A stretch of 64,000 nt of DNA from Streptomyces uncialis (GCF_036250755.1 NZ_CP109583.1:9046001-9110000), one strand, 5' to 3'; counted from the stretch's first letter, positions 16,238 to 24,598 are shown. Made by a program: numbers and translations. The notes: generated by a model from the sequence alone, not told the origin.

Positions 16238-17587
16238 TCATACGGGGGGCCGGATTCTGGCGGTGAAGATGATGATGTCGTCGTCGGGATCCCCGGCGAA
16301 TGCCTCCGTGAGTTTCATGCAGAGGGCTTCGGGTTCCTCGGGGCCGGTCGCGGCGGTGGCGGCGAGGAGATCGAGACGGGCGTAGAGGTCGCTGTCGCGG
16401 TTCTCGATGAGTCCGTCGGTGATCATGAGGAGTCGGCTGCCGGGCTCGACGGTGTGGCTGACAGCGGGCGGCTGGGGCAGCCCGATGCCGAGCAGGGGGC
16501 CGTGTTCGCGCAGAAACCGCGGCGGGCCGTCCGGCGGCAGGAGCAGTGGCGGCAGGTGACCGGCGTTGGCGATGTGGATACGCGTGTTGCCGGGTTCGAT
16601 CAGGGCGATGCACAGGCTGGTGGTCCAGCCGGGCTGGTGCAGGCCCATCAGGTGGTCGAGGTGTTCCAGCAGGGTGTGAGGGGGGTGCCCCTGGGCGGCG
16701 TAGGCGCGGAGGGCGTGGCGGAGCTGGCCCATGACCATGGCGGCCTGCATGGAGTGCCCGGCGACGTCGCCCACGGCCAGGAGGAGTCCGTGGGGGGTGT
16801 GAAGGGCTTCGTAGAAGTCGCCGCCGATCTCGGCCGTGGTGGTGGAGGGCAGGTAGCGGAAGGCGAGTTCGACGCCGGGGCTGTCCGGGAGGCTGGTCGG
16901 CAGGAAGGAGCGCTGGAGGGTCAGGGCGAGTTCGTGTTCTTCCCCGTAGCGCTGGACGACGTCCTTGTGCTCGACGGTGAGTTCCGCGTAGAGGGCCATC
17001 ACCCCGGCGTTGGTCTCGGTGAGTTCCTCGTTGAGGCGTTCGAGCTCGTCGCGCTGGGCGTGTGCCTCCTCCAGCGCGGCCATCAGGTCGCGGGTCTGTG
17101 CCCGCAGGTCGTCGATCGCGCTCGCGGGCGCATCCGCCTCCAGAAGCGCCGCGACCTGGTCCATGTCCGGGACCGGGGCGGATGCCGGGAGCGGGCAGAC
17201 GATGTCGATCCGGCCGCCGACGCCGTCGGAAGCCGCGGCCCCACGTACCCGGGCGTGCAGGGCAGACTCGTAACTCGTCTGCGGCAGCAGCCGGGTGACC
17301 GAGGCCAGCGACTCGTTGCTCGGCGTGCGGTCGTCGCGCCACCGCAGTGAAGCCCTCAGCGCGGGCGGCTCCCGGAGCACGTCGAAGGTGACGGTCATCG
17401 GCGCGGGACGCAGCAGGTCACGCCCCAGCTCACTGAGGGCGGTGGCGAGGCGGACCTGGTCGCGGTTGTCGAGGCCGACGGCCTGAGCGACGAACTTGGC
17501 CCGCCGCCGCAGGGCGAACACGTCCTGCTCGGTGGCGACCGCTGTGGCCAGGCCGGCGGCTCGGCTGCGGGGGGCGGGCACGTTCAC
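16238..17587 (-). CDS. SpoIIE-type PP2C phosphatase with N-terminal ATPase-like region and coiled coil
   Basis: A 449-residue protein. Residues 1-130 resemble a degenerate RsbT/RsbW-like ATPase module (AKFVAQAVGL, RLATALSELGRDLLR). Residues about 155-220 form a long charged helix (LEEAHAQRDELERLNEELTE), predicted coiled coil. Residues about 225-449 are a PP2C_SIG domain with complete motifs: IGGDFYEALH, VGDVAGHSMQAA, ITDGLIENR and DDDIIIFTA. This combination matches phosphatases that act downstream of a stressosome kinase and reset STAS antagonists. The GTG start overlaps the preceding stop by 3 nt, so it is translationally coupled to the ATPase-PP2C fusion gene. Confidence 0.92.
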   Translation of the reverse strand: MNVPAPRSRAAGLATAVATEQDVFALRRRAKFVAQAVGLDNRDQVRLATALSELGRDLLRPAPMTVTFDVLREPPALRASLRWRDDRTPSNESLASVTRLLPQTSYESALHARVRGAAASDGVGGRIDIVCPLPASAPVPDMDQVAALLEADAPASAIDDLRAQTRDLMAALEEAHAQRDELERLNEELTETNAGVMALYAELTVEHKDVVQRYGEEHELALTLQRSFLPTSLPDSPGVELAFRYLPSTTTAEIGGDFYEALHTPHGLLLAVGDVAGHSMQAAMVMGQLRHALRAYAAQGHPPHTLLEHLDHLMGLHQPGWTTSLCIALIEPGNTRIHIANAGHLPPLLLPPDGPPRFLREHGPLLGIGLPQPPAVSHTVEPGSRLLMITDGLIENRDSDLYARLDLLAATAATGPEEPEALCMKLTEAFAGDPDDDIIIFTARIRPPV

Positions 17588-18822
17588 CAGGCTCCCTTGG
17601 CGATCACGACGCTGGCGTCGTCGCGACGGGTCCCGGCATGACGCAGGAGTCCGGCGGCTATCACGGCGGGCGGGTGGTGGAGCAGCGTGGCCAGGTCCCC
17701 GGGTCTCCAGCGTTCACTCAGTCCGTCGGAGTGCATCACCAGCGTTCCGCCGGCAGGCATCCGCTGTTCGTAGGTGCGCAGCTGGCGCATCTGGCTGCCG
17801 ACGATCCCGGGATGGGAGAGCAGGTTCGCTCGGGTCCCCGTGGTGACGACGGAGGCGGCGATGTTCCCGATGCCGCAGAACAGCAGCCGCCCACCCGCCT
17901 CCAGGCGGGCCACGGCCACCGCGGCCCCACGGGTCCCGCGCAAGGCCCGGTGCACCTCCTCCACCACTTGCTCGGGGGTACGGCCGGCCCCTGTCCGAAA
18001 GGCATGGACGGCGGCCTGCGAGGCGCGCGCGGCCATCGGGCCGTGGCCGAGCCCGTCGCACGACATCACCAGCACCCCCTGCCCCGGCCCCTCAGCGGCA
18101 CCGCGAACGAGCTCCGAGCGCTCGCCCGCCTGCCGCGACGAGCGCACCGGTTCCGCCGCGGCGTGCCGCGCGGCCCTGTGACCCGTTCCGGCCGCGGTCA
18201 TGGCCGACCAGTCCGGCACGGCGCCGGAGCCGGTCAGACGGGATCCGCTCTGCTCGGCCGGTACCCGTGCGGCCTCCTCACCCGCACCCGCGTCGGTGCG
18301 TGCGGCCCATGCGTCACCACAGACAACCTCACCGCCGATGGGCCTCGTGATGCCGCCCACGACTGCCTCACCGGCCACCGAAGCCGGCAGGGGGCGGGGC
18401 CAGAACCGGGCCAGCTGCACGGTACCGACGCCCGGCACGGAGTGAACATCGAACCGGTCCGCCAGACGCTTCACCGAGCCCAGGCCGATGCCCAGAGTCC
18501 CGATCGTCGATACCCCGTCACGCAAGGCCGCCGGTACATCGGCCATGCCCGGCCCGGTGTCGAGCACGAGCACCTCGACACCGGCCACCGCGGGATCGCG
18601 CAGCACACGCAGCAGTACGGAGCCGTCGTTGCTGTGCTTGGTGACGTTCGTCGCCAATTCGGCGACGGCGAGCACCAGCTGGGCAGTGCGGTGCTCTCCC
18701 AGTCCGACACGCCGGCCCAGAGCGGCGGCCGCACCGCGAGCGGCGTCGGGCTGATCACGGAACCAGGCGACGTCCTCGCAGTCCAGCAGCAGCGGCTTGC
18801 CCACGGCGATCACCGGGCCCAC
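17584..18822 (-). CDS. RsbT-like ATPase fused to RsbX-like PP2C phosphatase
   Basis: A 412-residue fusion. The N-terminal 130 residues are a GHKL ATPase of the RsbT type (VAELATNVTKHS, VLDTGPGMADV, GTLGIGLGSVKRLADRF). A variable linker follows (about 145-220). The C-terminal 190 residues are a short PP2C domain of the RsbX type (VMSCDGLGHGPMAARAS, MHSDGLSERW, DDASVVIAKG). In Bacillus, RsbX dephosphorylates RsbR and RsbS and resets the stressosome. A kinase-like and a phosphatase domain in one chain would act on the same substrates. The start lies 13 nt inside the RsbT gene and the stop overlaps the next start. Confidence 0.92.
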   Translation of the reverse strand: MGPVIAVGKPLLLDCEDVAWFRDQPDAARGAAAALGRRVGLGEHRTAQLVLAVAELATNVTKHSNDGSVLLRVLRDPAVAGVEVLVLDTGPGMADVPAALRDGVSTIGTLGIGLGSVKRLADRFDVHSVPGVGTVQLARFWPRPLPASVAGEAVVGGITRPIGGEVVCGDAWAARTDAGAGEEAARVPAEQSGSRLTGSGAVPDWSAMTAAGTGHRAARHAAAEPVRSSRQAGERSELVRGAAEGPGQGVLVMSCDGLGHGPMAARASQAAVHAFRTGAGRTPEQVVEEVHRALRGTRGAAVAVARLEAGGRLLFCGIGNIAASVVTTGTRANLLSHPGIVGSQMRQLRTYEQRMPAGGTLVMHSDGLSERWRPGDLATLLHHPPAVIAAGLLRHAGTRRDDASVVIAKGAW

Positions 18823-19223
18823 TTGGTGATGGTGACGGTGGTGCCGCGACCCGGCCCGGTGTCCAGGACGAAGTCGTCGACCAGTCGCTTGGACCCGGAC
18901 AGGCCAAGGCCCATACCGCTGCCCGAGGTCCAGCCGTCGGTCATCGCCAGGTCGGTGTCGGGGATGCCGGGCCCCTCATCGGCGAAGACCAGGCGTACAC
19001 CGCGGCGACCTCTTTCCTCGACCAGTGCGGCCGTCATCGCGCCACCACCGCCGTAGATGAGGGTGTTACGGGCCAGCTCGCTGGCCGCGGTGATCAGCTT
19101 GGTCTGCTCCACCAGGGACAGCCTGCACTCCTGGGCCAGGGCGCGGACCATCTGCCGGGCCTGAACGACGCCGGCGTTGGCGGAGATCTCCAGCACCTGA
19201 GGGTCACGACCAAGGCCGCTCAC
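18810..19223 (-). CDS. rsbT: RsbT-type serine kinase
   Basis: A 137-residue GHKL-type protein kinase. The N box is AASELARNTLIYGGGG, with N53 as the metal-coordinating residue. G1 is VFADEGPGIPD and G2 is SGSGMGLGLSGSKRLVDDF. RsbT phosphorylates RsbS and RsbR, leaves the stressosome and activates a PP2C phosphatase. The gene order RsbR-RsbS-RsbT with 4-nt overlaps supports the assignment. The GTG start at 19223 overlaps the RsbS stop. Confidence 0.95.
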   Translation of the reverse strand: MSGLGRDPQVLEISANAGVVQARQMVRALAQECRLSLVEQTKLITAASELARNTLIYGGGGAMTAALVEERGRRGVRLVFADEGPGIPDTDLAMTDGWTSGSGMGLGLSGSKRLVDDFVLDTGPGRGTTVTITKWAR

Positions 19224-19660
19224 TGCCCGGCCGCGGAATCCGGCGCCACGCCCTCATCCCCGAAATCACCCCAGGCATCCGCCGTCGTATCGGCCACCGC
19301 GTTCCTGCGGGCCCGTGCCAGGACCTTCAGGCCCTTGTCCAAGGTGAGCGCGGTGCGCACCCCGCCCAGCGAGAGCCCGAGCTCGACGAGGGTGATGGCG
19401 ACAGCCGGACGCATGCCGACCACGACGGTCTGGGCGTCCAGCAGGCGGGAGATGGAGGCGATGGTGGACAGCATCCGGCCCACGAAGGAGTCCACGATCT
19501 CCACGGCGGTGATGTCGATGACCACCCCGTGCGCGCCGGAGTCCACGACCGCGGCGGCGAGGTCGTCCTGCAATTGCAGCACCGCCTGGTCGTCCAGATC
19601 CGTCTGGATGGACACCAGCAGTACTTGTCCGATCCGAAGGACCGGTACCTGCTCGCTCAC
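19220..19660 (-). CDS. rsbS: RsbS-type stressosome STAS scaffold
   Basis: A 146-residue protein. The STAS domain covers about residues 5-115 and carries the RsbS phosphorylation motif IVDSFVGRM, with S58 equivalent to the RsbT target serine. The tail (about 116-146) is acidic and longer than in Bacillus RsbS. RsbS forms the icosahedral core of stressosomes together with RsbR. It overlaps the genes on both sides by 4 nt, so stoichiometric co-translation with RsbR and RsbT is likely. Confidence 0.95.
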   Translation of the reverse strand: MSEQVPVLRIGQVLLVSIQTDLDDQAVLQLQDDLAAAVVDSGAHGVVIDITAVEIVDSFVGRMLSTIASISRLLDAQTVVVGMRPAVAITLVELGLSLGGVRTALTLDKGLKVLARARRNAVADTTADAWGDFGDEGVAPDSAAGQ

Positions 19661-20520
19661 CGGCTACCGGCCTGCGGGGCGGTACGCGAGAAGGTCACAC
19701 CGGAGCGGCGCAGCGCGTGCCGCAGGGCGTCGGCGAGGGTGGCCTTGGTGACGATGTCACCGAAGTCGATCCCCAGCGCCACGATCGTCTGCGCGATCTG
19801 CGGCCGGATCCCCGAGATCGTGCACTCCGCACCCATCAGGCGCGCGGCGACGACCGTCTTGAGCAGGTGCTGGGCGACCTCGGTGTCGACCGCGGGGACA
19901 CCGGTGATGTCGATGATGGCCTGCTCGGAGCCCGTGTCGATCAGAGCCTGGAGCATCTTCTCCATCACGACCATGGTGCGCGCCGAGTCCAGGGTGCCGA
20001 CCAGCGGAACACCGATGACCCCGTCCCACAGCTTCACCACCGGCGTGGAAAGCTCCATCAGCTGCTCGGCCTGCGCCGAGATCAGCTCCTCTCGGGTACG
20101 CGTGTACACCTCGATGGTGAACAGGCCCAGGTAGTCCAGCAGGGCGGCGAACTTCAGGTACACAGGGACATCGCTGTCCTTGCCGTCCAGCGCCGGCTCC
20201 AGAACCTCCTTGAGCGCGAACACGCTCACCGCGGTCTCGGTCGGGGTGAACCCCTGCTGGGCCCGGGTCCGCGACAGCTCGGTCAGCAGGGCGCGGACCT
20301 CGCCGAAGGCCTCCGCACGCCCGTCCAGGTGTCCCTCACCCAGGGCGGCCACCAGGGCGCCGTACAGCTCCTGCAGTTCGCGCTGGACCTCTCCGCGGCT
20401 GACGCGCCCACCCAGCGAACCGGTGACCTTGTCCGCCCACTCCGAGGCCAGGTCCTCACCGCGAACCGACAACAAGCCGATCAGGCGATCCGATATTTTT
20501 TCATCCGCCACAGCACACAT
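19657..20520 (-). CDS. rsbR: RsbR-type stressosome sensor
   Basis: A 287-residue protein. The C-terminal third is a STAS domain with the RsbR-like core DITGVPAVDTEVAQHLLKTV, in which the phosphorylatable residue is threonine. The N-terminal 160 residues are helical and resemble the non-haem globin-like sensor of RsbRA (SDRLIGLLSVRGEDLASEW, LSRTRAQQGFTPTETAVSVF). The signal it senses is unknown. I choose ATG 20520, since the longer open frame upstream encodes no family sequence. It is the first gene of the leftward module, so the promoter should lie in 20521-20700. Confidence 0.93.
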   Translation of the reverse strand: MCAVADEKISDRLIGLLSVRGEDLASEWADKVTGSLGGRVSRGEVQRELQELYGALVAALGEGHLDGRAEAFGEVRALLTELSRTRAQQGFTPTETAVSVFALKEVLEPALDGKDSDVPVYLKFAALLDYLGLFTIEVYTRTREELISAQAEQLMELSTPVVKLWDGVIGVPLVGTLDSARTMVVMEKMLQALIDTGSEQAIIDITGVPAVDTEVAQHLLKTVVAARLMGAECTISGIRPQIAQTIVALGIDFGDIVTKATLADALRHALRRSGVTFSRTAPQAGSR

Positions 20521-21165
20521 CCCGTTCTCAAAGGGACCGGCGGGCCCCTCCCGGACTCTAAGGCACCGTGCCGGACGAGTGATACCGCATCTGACATCGC
20601 GTGATCTTGCGCACTGGCGGGGGCGAATCACCGGTGGGCTGGAGCCCTGCCGACGACCGAGGGCCGGTGTGTGGCGGGCGGCCGGTCGCGGGTGATGGGG
20701 CGGTGGAGCTGATGGCGGGGAAGCGGGAGACGAACCCGGCGGGAGCGCTGCCCTCGACCCCGTCCAGCGGGTCGCCGCCGGCCGCGCTCACCGGCAGGTC
20801 GCAGCGCTGCGGTGCCGCAGGAGTGTCCGCGGGACCGGACGGCCGCCCCGGAAACGCGGGTGACCACATCGGTGGCCGGGCCGCGGACGATGCACTGCCT
20901 CGGAAGGCTGAGTTCTGCTGCCTCTCGCTGTGGGCGCGGCCGTCCGTCCTGCCTCCGGGGCCCGGGTTCCGCCGGCCGCTCCGCTCGACCAGTCCGGGTG
21001 CCTGTCAGCTCGGCGCCCGTGGCCTGCTCGTTCGGATGAACGGGTGACGTGGATCTGTCGGCCGGTCAGCAGCCGCTGCTACCAATGGTCTTGCGCCCGG
21101 GCCCGGGCCGGGAAGCATCTCATGGCCGTGCATGAACCGCATGCCTACAGGAACGGATTCCACCC
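20521..21165. other. Divergent intergenic region
   Basis: Six hundred and forty-five bases between the leftward stressosome genes and the rightward trefoil gene. No open frame here has recognisable protein character. It must contain the promoters of both units. I see no distinctive operator. Confidence 0.5.
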
Positions 21166-21645
21166 ATGGCAATCGCATTCCGCAGGACGCTCGCCCTCGC
21201 CGCGCTGGCCCTGACGGCCTCGCTCCTCCCGGCCACCGGGGCGGGGGCCTCGGAGACCGCCGCCCCGTCCCAGCGTGTCCCCGGCCGCTACTGTCTGGCC
21301 AACGCCTGGGGCACGCCGGACATCTCGAGCAAGCCGTGCGACAACGCCGACCGCGGCCAGCAGTGGACCGTCTCGGGGCAGCAGATCTCCCTCACCAACG
21401 CGCGGGGTTACTGTCTCGCCAACGCCTGGGGCACCCCGGGCATCTCCACGAAGCCGTGCGACCCCGCCGACCAGGGCCAGTACTGGTCCGTCTCGGGGCA
21501 GCAGATCTCCCTCACCTTCGACTCGGCCTACTGTCTCGCCAACGCCTGGGGAACCCCGAACATCTCGACCAAGCCGTGCGACAGCGCCGACCGCGGCCAG
21601 CACTGGGTGATCTTCAACAACCAGATCAGCCTCGCCCTCGCCTGA
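21166..21645 (+). CDS. Secreted three-repeat beta-trefoil (ricin-like) protein
   Basis: A 159-residue exported protein. A signal peptide (1-29, RRTLALAALALTASLLPATG then AGA) is followed by three near-identical 40-residue repeats starting at Y42, Y82 and Y122. Each reads like YCLANAWGTP-x-IS-x-KPCD-x-AD-x-GQ-x-W, then SGQQISL or its equivalent. One Q-x-W per repeat and three repeats are the hallmark of the ricin B-type beta-trefoil, a sugar-binding fold. Two cysteines per repeat could form one disulfide each. No catalytic domain is attached. It is probably a small secreted lectin; the family is inferred from repeat pattern rather than from close similarity. Confidence 0.75.
   Translation: MAIAFRRTLALAALALTASLLPATGAGASETAAPSQRVPGRYCLANAWGTPDISSKPCDNADRGQQWTVSGQQISLTNARGYCLANAWGTPGISTKPCDPADQGQYWSVSGQQISLTFDSAYCLANAWGTPNISTKPCDSADRGQHWVIFNNQISLALA
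21289..21645 (+). repeat. Three 120-bp tandem repeats inside the trefoil gene
   Basis: Units begin at 21289, 21409 and 21529 with a period of exactly 120 bp (the last is slightly shorter). Identity is high at DNA level, for example CTCGCCAACGCCTGGGGCAC recurs in the second and third units, so the duplication is recent or kept homogenised. Confidence 0.9.
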
Positions 21646-22414
21646 GGCCCACCCCACCGCCGTGCCCGGACCGCACTCAACAGCCCCGGACACGGCGGCC
21701 CCCACACCCTCACCGGTGACGCTCGCACCACGACCTAGATCGCCCTGGTCACCAGGCCCGTGACGCTGCGAGCCATCGCCCGCTGGATGCGCCACCACAG
21801 CGCCCGCGGGCGCATCCTCGGCAGAAAGCGGATCTCCCACCCGCGGACGCACGGTCTGCCCGGGGGAGCAGACACCGACGCCACTGTGCCGTCCACCGGA
21901 CTCCGGGCTGATGCCCGTCCGGTGGAGCGCGCCGCATCGCCTGTGGGCACGCGCCGTGGTGCGTACGGAGGCGGAGGCCACGTGGTGCGTGGGAAACGCT
22001 CCGGCGGTGCGGCCTGCGGCGCGCCGATTCCGTCCACGGCGGCCCGCAGGAACGCCTTCCCCGGCGCTGACCGGGAGCCGCGCAGCACCCGCGTGCGGGC
22101 CCCGGCCTGTTCTGGCCGCGGGCCCGCACGCATGGTGGGGCAGGATCAGCCGGGCTGGTCGCCGGTGCAGCGGTAGATGCCGCCGCCGGCCGGCCAGCGG
22201 CGGCATCCTGGGCCTGACGTTCTCGGACCGGCCTGGGTGGAGCGACGCGACACCGCTGCGCACCACGGAACCGCAGCCTGACACCACCTGCGGCCCGAAA
22301 CGGACCGGACATGCCACCGGGTCACGGGGGCATCATGTCCCGGGCCCGGCGCCAGGCGCCGCGCGTGCGCCCGGTTCCCCGCCCGGCCGGGCGGCTCCCG
22401 CTGGGCGGGCCTTT
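21646..22414. other. Convergent intergenic region with hairpins
   Basis: About 770 bp between two converging genes. Long open frames cross it, including one on the plus strand from 21911 and one on the minus strand ending at 21735. Their arginine/alanine-rich composition and lack of motifs argue against real genes. A strong hairpin at 22176-22207 is the only clear element. Confidence 0.5.
22176..22207. terminator. Hairpin between convergent trefoil and profilin genes
   Basis: A perfect 11-bp stem (GATGCCGCCGC / GCGGCGGCATC) with a 10-nt loop. Located between two converging transcription units, it is a likely bidirectional terminator. Confidence 0.6.
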
Positions 22415-22795
22415 CTAGTCGCCTTGCTCGATGAGGCGGTCGGCGAGCTGTTCCACGACCAGTGCGGCGTCGCCCGGCTGCTGTGTCTCGTTGTAGCGGC
22501 CGATGAGGATGCTCTGGTTGGTCTTGACCAGGACGACGCCGGTGGCGCCCTTCTTGCCGTAGACCGAGCGGGAGTCCCCCTTGATCCCCATGTACTTGAC
22601 ACCGCTGACGGTGACGCCCTTGGCGAAGACGTCGGCCGGCTTCCTGAACAGTGCCACGATGGCGGCGCCCTCGCCGGGCTTGAGCAGCCCGGCGGTTGTC
22701 GCCCGGGTGTTCCCGTTCGCGGCGTCGATGATGGCCGCGGCCTGGACCCGGCCCGAACCCACAAGATCGTTGTCCACGTACGACTGCCAGGACAT
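22415..22795 (-). CDS. Profilin-like protein
   Basis: A 126-residue protein that matches eukaryotic profilins along its whole length. It starts MSWQSYVDNDLVG (profilins: MSWQxYVDxxL), continues with QAAAIID, LKPGEGAAIVALF, VSGVKYMGIKGD, YGKKGATGVVLVKTNQSILI and IGRYNETQQPG, and ends VVEQLADRLIEQGD (plant profilins: VVERLGDYLIxQGF). W3 and Y6 of the poly-proline site are kept. The tryptophan near residue 31 and the C-terminal aromatic residue are lost. Profilins bind actin, poly-proline and phosphoinositides. Bacterial examples are rare, and this one is probably a transfer from a eukaryote. No signal peptide is present. ATG 22795 has an AGAAGG leader. Neighbours are two lectin-like genes. The target in Streptomyces is unknown. 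Confidence 0.88.
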   Translation of the reverse strand: MSWQSYVDNDLVGSGRVQAAAIIDAANGNTRATTAGLLKPGEGAAIVALFRKPADVFAKGVTVSGVKYMGIKGDSRSVYGKKGATGVVLVKTNQSILIGRYNETQQPGDAALVVEQLADRLIEQGD

Positions 22796-23294
22796 GGCAT
22801 ACCTTCTCTCGGCAGAACAGCGGTGAACCGAGCCCGGTCGCGGGTCACGGCCCGGGAAGGCTGCCGCTCTCCCGGCGTGCGGAAACGCACGGTGGGATCA
22901 TGTGACTGGGAACTGACGCTCTGTCACTCGTCGGAGTGAACGGGCCCCGCATGTCCCGGCCACCCAGGCCTCCCGGTCGCCTCCGGTCGCAGCTGGGTGG
23001 GACGAAGGGGCACGGCCTGTCCGGCCGTGCCCCTTGCTTCACGGAAGATGTGCCCGTGCCCGTGCCCGGTGGTTCGGTCCGGCCGTGAGCGGCCCGACAG
23101 GCCCGATGGCGAGCGGGCTTTCCGATCCTCTTCCCGGCCCTTCGTCCCGCACCGGTCACGCTCGCGGTTGGTCGGTGCTGGTGTCCCCGCATACGGCATC
23201 CCTGGCCGGAAGCGGGGCGGGAGTGCAGCGTGGGTGTGATCGTGCGCACCGGTCATCCCCGGGAGCGGGTGGCCGACTTGTCCGGGGTGTGGGT
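22796..23294. other. Region upstream of the profilin gene
   Basis: About 500 bp between the profilin start and the end of the truncated lectin gene on the same strand. It contains the terminator-like hairpin at 23005-23035 and presumably the profilin promoter between 22796 and 23000. No gene is supported. Confidence 0.5.
23005..23035 (-). terminator. Strong hairpin terminator between lectin remnant and profilin gene
   Basis: A perfect 13-bp stem (AAGGGGCACGGCC / GGCCGTGCCCCTT) with a 5-nt loop. It lies 260 nt beyond the end of the leftward lectin remnant and 210 nt before the profilin start. The stem closes with A-T pairs that provide a short U-tract in either direction. Confidence 0.7.
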
Positions 23295-23524
23295 CTAGCG
23301 GGGTGTGTGCCAGCTGAACTCGATGATGGCGTCGTTGTAGTCGGAGTCGTCGCCGTTCTCGGCGACGATGATCAGCATGTTGTAGGTGCCGATGCTGTAG
23401 GGCCCGCCGTTGTTGAGCTTGCTCGGCTTGCCCGACTCCCCGCCGTCGCTGTACGTGAAGGTGCCCTGGAGGGGGCTGCTGTTGGGGCGGGTGAGGGTGG
23501 TCGTCCCCTGCGGGGTGGCACCGG
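23295..23524 (-). pseudogene. LecB/PA-IIL-like calcium-dependent lectin, N-terminally truncated
   Basis: The last 75 residues of a fucose/mannose-binding lectin of the Pseudomonas LecB type. The calcium-binding loop reads ENGDDSDYNDAIIEFSW (LecB: EDGTDNDYNDAVVVINW), preceded by YSIGTYNMLIIVA. LecB uses this acidic loop and the D-N-D pattern to hold two calcium ions that contact the sugar. LecB ends with a glycine that also binds calcium; here the end is HTPR. The N-terminal 40-50 residues are missing. From about 23525 upstream the sequence belongs to an integrase-like gene on the opposite strand, so the lectin gene was cut by a rearrangement. Confidence 0.65.
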
Positions 23525-23730
23525 CCCAGGACGACATCCTGGACCTGCGCGCGCTGGGCCAGCGGTCCCGCACACTGGCGGGCATCAGAACCCCCAAGTC
23601 CGTCGACCTGCGCACGATCCGGCAACGCTGGCTGCGCGATCTGCTGCGGACCTGGACGATCCAGCAGCGCCCCGGAGCGGACGAGTTCGGCCGCACACTG
23701 CGCGGGGTGGAGCTTGCTTCCCGGGCCCGC
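23525..23730 (+). pseudogene. Possible tyrosine-recombinase/integrase fragment
   Basis: About 70 codons (DILDLRALGQRSRTLAGIRT, SVDLRTIRQRWLRDLLRTW, DEFGRTLRGVELASRA) resemble the N-terminal core-binding part of Streptomyces site-specific integrases. No catalytic R-H-R-Y residues are present. It abuts the truncated lectin gene at about 23525, which suggests that an integration or deletion event made the junction. The family call is tentative. Confidence 0.4.
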
Positions 23731-23756
23731 GCGCCCCGCCCGGAGCCGAAGCACGG

Positions 23757-24060
23757 GCGGAGCTGGCGGTGGTGAGCGCCTGCCATCTCGCTGACGCCGC
23801 CACCCCGACGGCGTGGAGCACGGGCGCGGCCGAGGATGCTCTGGACGCGATCGGCGTCCTGGGCGCCGCCCTCTCGCGGATCAGCCCGGAGACCGCCGGG
23901 GCCCTCGCCGCCGTGGCGGCGGCCACCACCGCCGCGCGCCGCCACCTCGCTCTCCCCGCCGACCCCGACATCGCGCCCGCCTCCGGTGCCGCCGGAGGGC
24001 TGGACGCGGCCCGGCTCCTTGGAGACGGCGCATCCGATGGACTCGTGCGGTCCGCTTCAG
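23757..24060 (+). pseudogene. Fragment of a small Streptomyces helical protein (copy A)
   Basis: About 100 codons, alanine-rich and helical (ELAVVSACHLADAA, AAEDALDAIGVLGAALSRIS, AVAAATTAARRHLALPAD). The frame runs in from an unrelated upstream fragment without its own start and ends against the GNAT gene on the other strand. A shorter, frameshifted copy of the same sequence lies at 54775-54918. Function unknown. Confidence 0.5.
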
Positions 24061-24061
24061 G

Positions 24062-24529
24062 TCACACGTGCGTCCGTCCGGTTTGTGGTCGGTGGAGGTA
24101 GAACAGCTCGGGGTCGCCCTCGTCGAGGCCGTGGAGAAGGCCGGCCGGGATCCATCCGGCCTTCTGGAGCAGTCGCTGCATCGGCTGGTTGGAGACATTG
24201 GCCGAGGTGAAGAGCTTCGGTGTCGTGCACGAGGCGGCCGCAGCGTCCAGCAAGCGACGGCCAACACCCCTGCCGCGGGCCGACGGGGCCACCATGAGCA
24301 TCGTGACGAAGCCCTGCTCGAAGAACGTGTACTCGACCACGCAGTAGCCGAGCAGGCCAGACGTGTCCTCTGCCACGACAACGAGGCCCTGCTGGCACCA
24401 TCTTCGGATGCTCGCCCGTCTCCCGGCGTCACCTCCGACCGCGACCGAGTCGATACCAACCAGCGCGTCCGACTCCGACTCATGCGCGCTGCGCACAAGG
24501 AACCTGCCGAGGTCTGCCGCATCGTCCAT
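24062..24529 (-). CDS. GNAT-family N-acetyltransferase
   Basis: A 155-residue single-domain acetyltransferase. The acetyl-CoA-binding motif A is MLMVAPSARGRGVGRRLLDAA (about residues 91-111), preceded by the strand LLGYCVVEYTF and followed by the late motif LFTSANVSNQPMQRLLQKAGW. This arrangement is typical of GNAT enzymes that acetylate small amines or protein N-termini. The substrate is unknown. The gene sits among remnants and ends a few bases from copy A of the repeated fragment, which may have lost its 3' end here. Confidence 0.9.
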   Translation of the reverse strand: MDDAADLGRFLVRSAHESESDALVGIDSVAVGGDAGRRASIRRWCQQGLVVVAEDTSGLLGYCVVEYTFFEQGFVTMLMVAPSARGRGVGRRLLDAAAASCTTPKLFTSANVSNQPMQRLLQKAGWIPAGLLHGLDEGDPELFYLHRPQTGRTHV

Positions 24530-24598
24530 GAGCCCATGCTCTCAGTTCGCCCCGGAGGCACGTCCCGCTCGCGAGCGCTGCACTGGAACGGCCCGCTG

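Noticed and set aside
21911..22939. A 342-residue plus-strand frame over the profilin gene
   Set aside because: Antisense shadow of the profilin gene, which has full-length family similarity; the remaining part lacks any motif.
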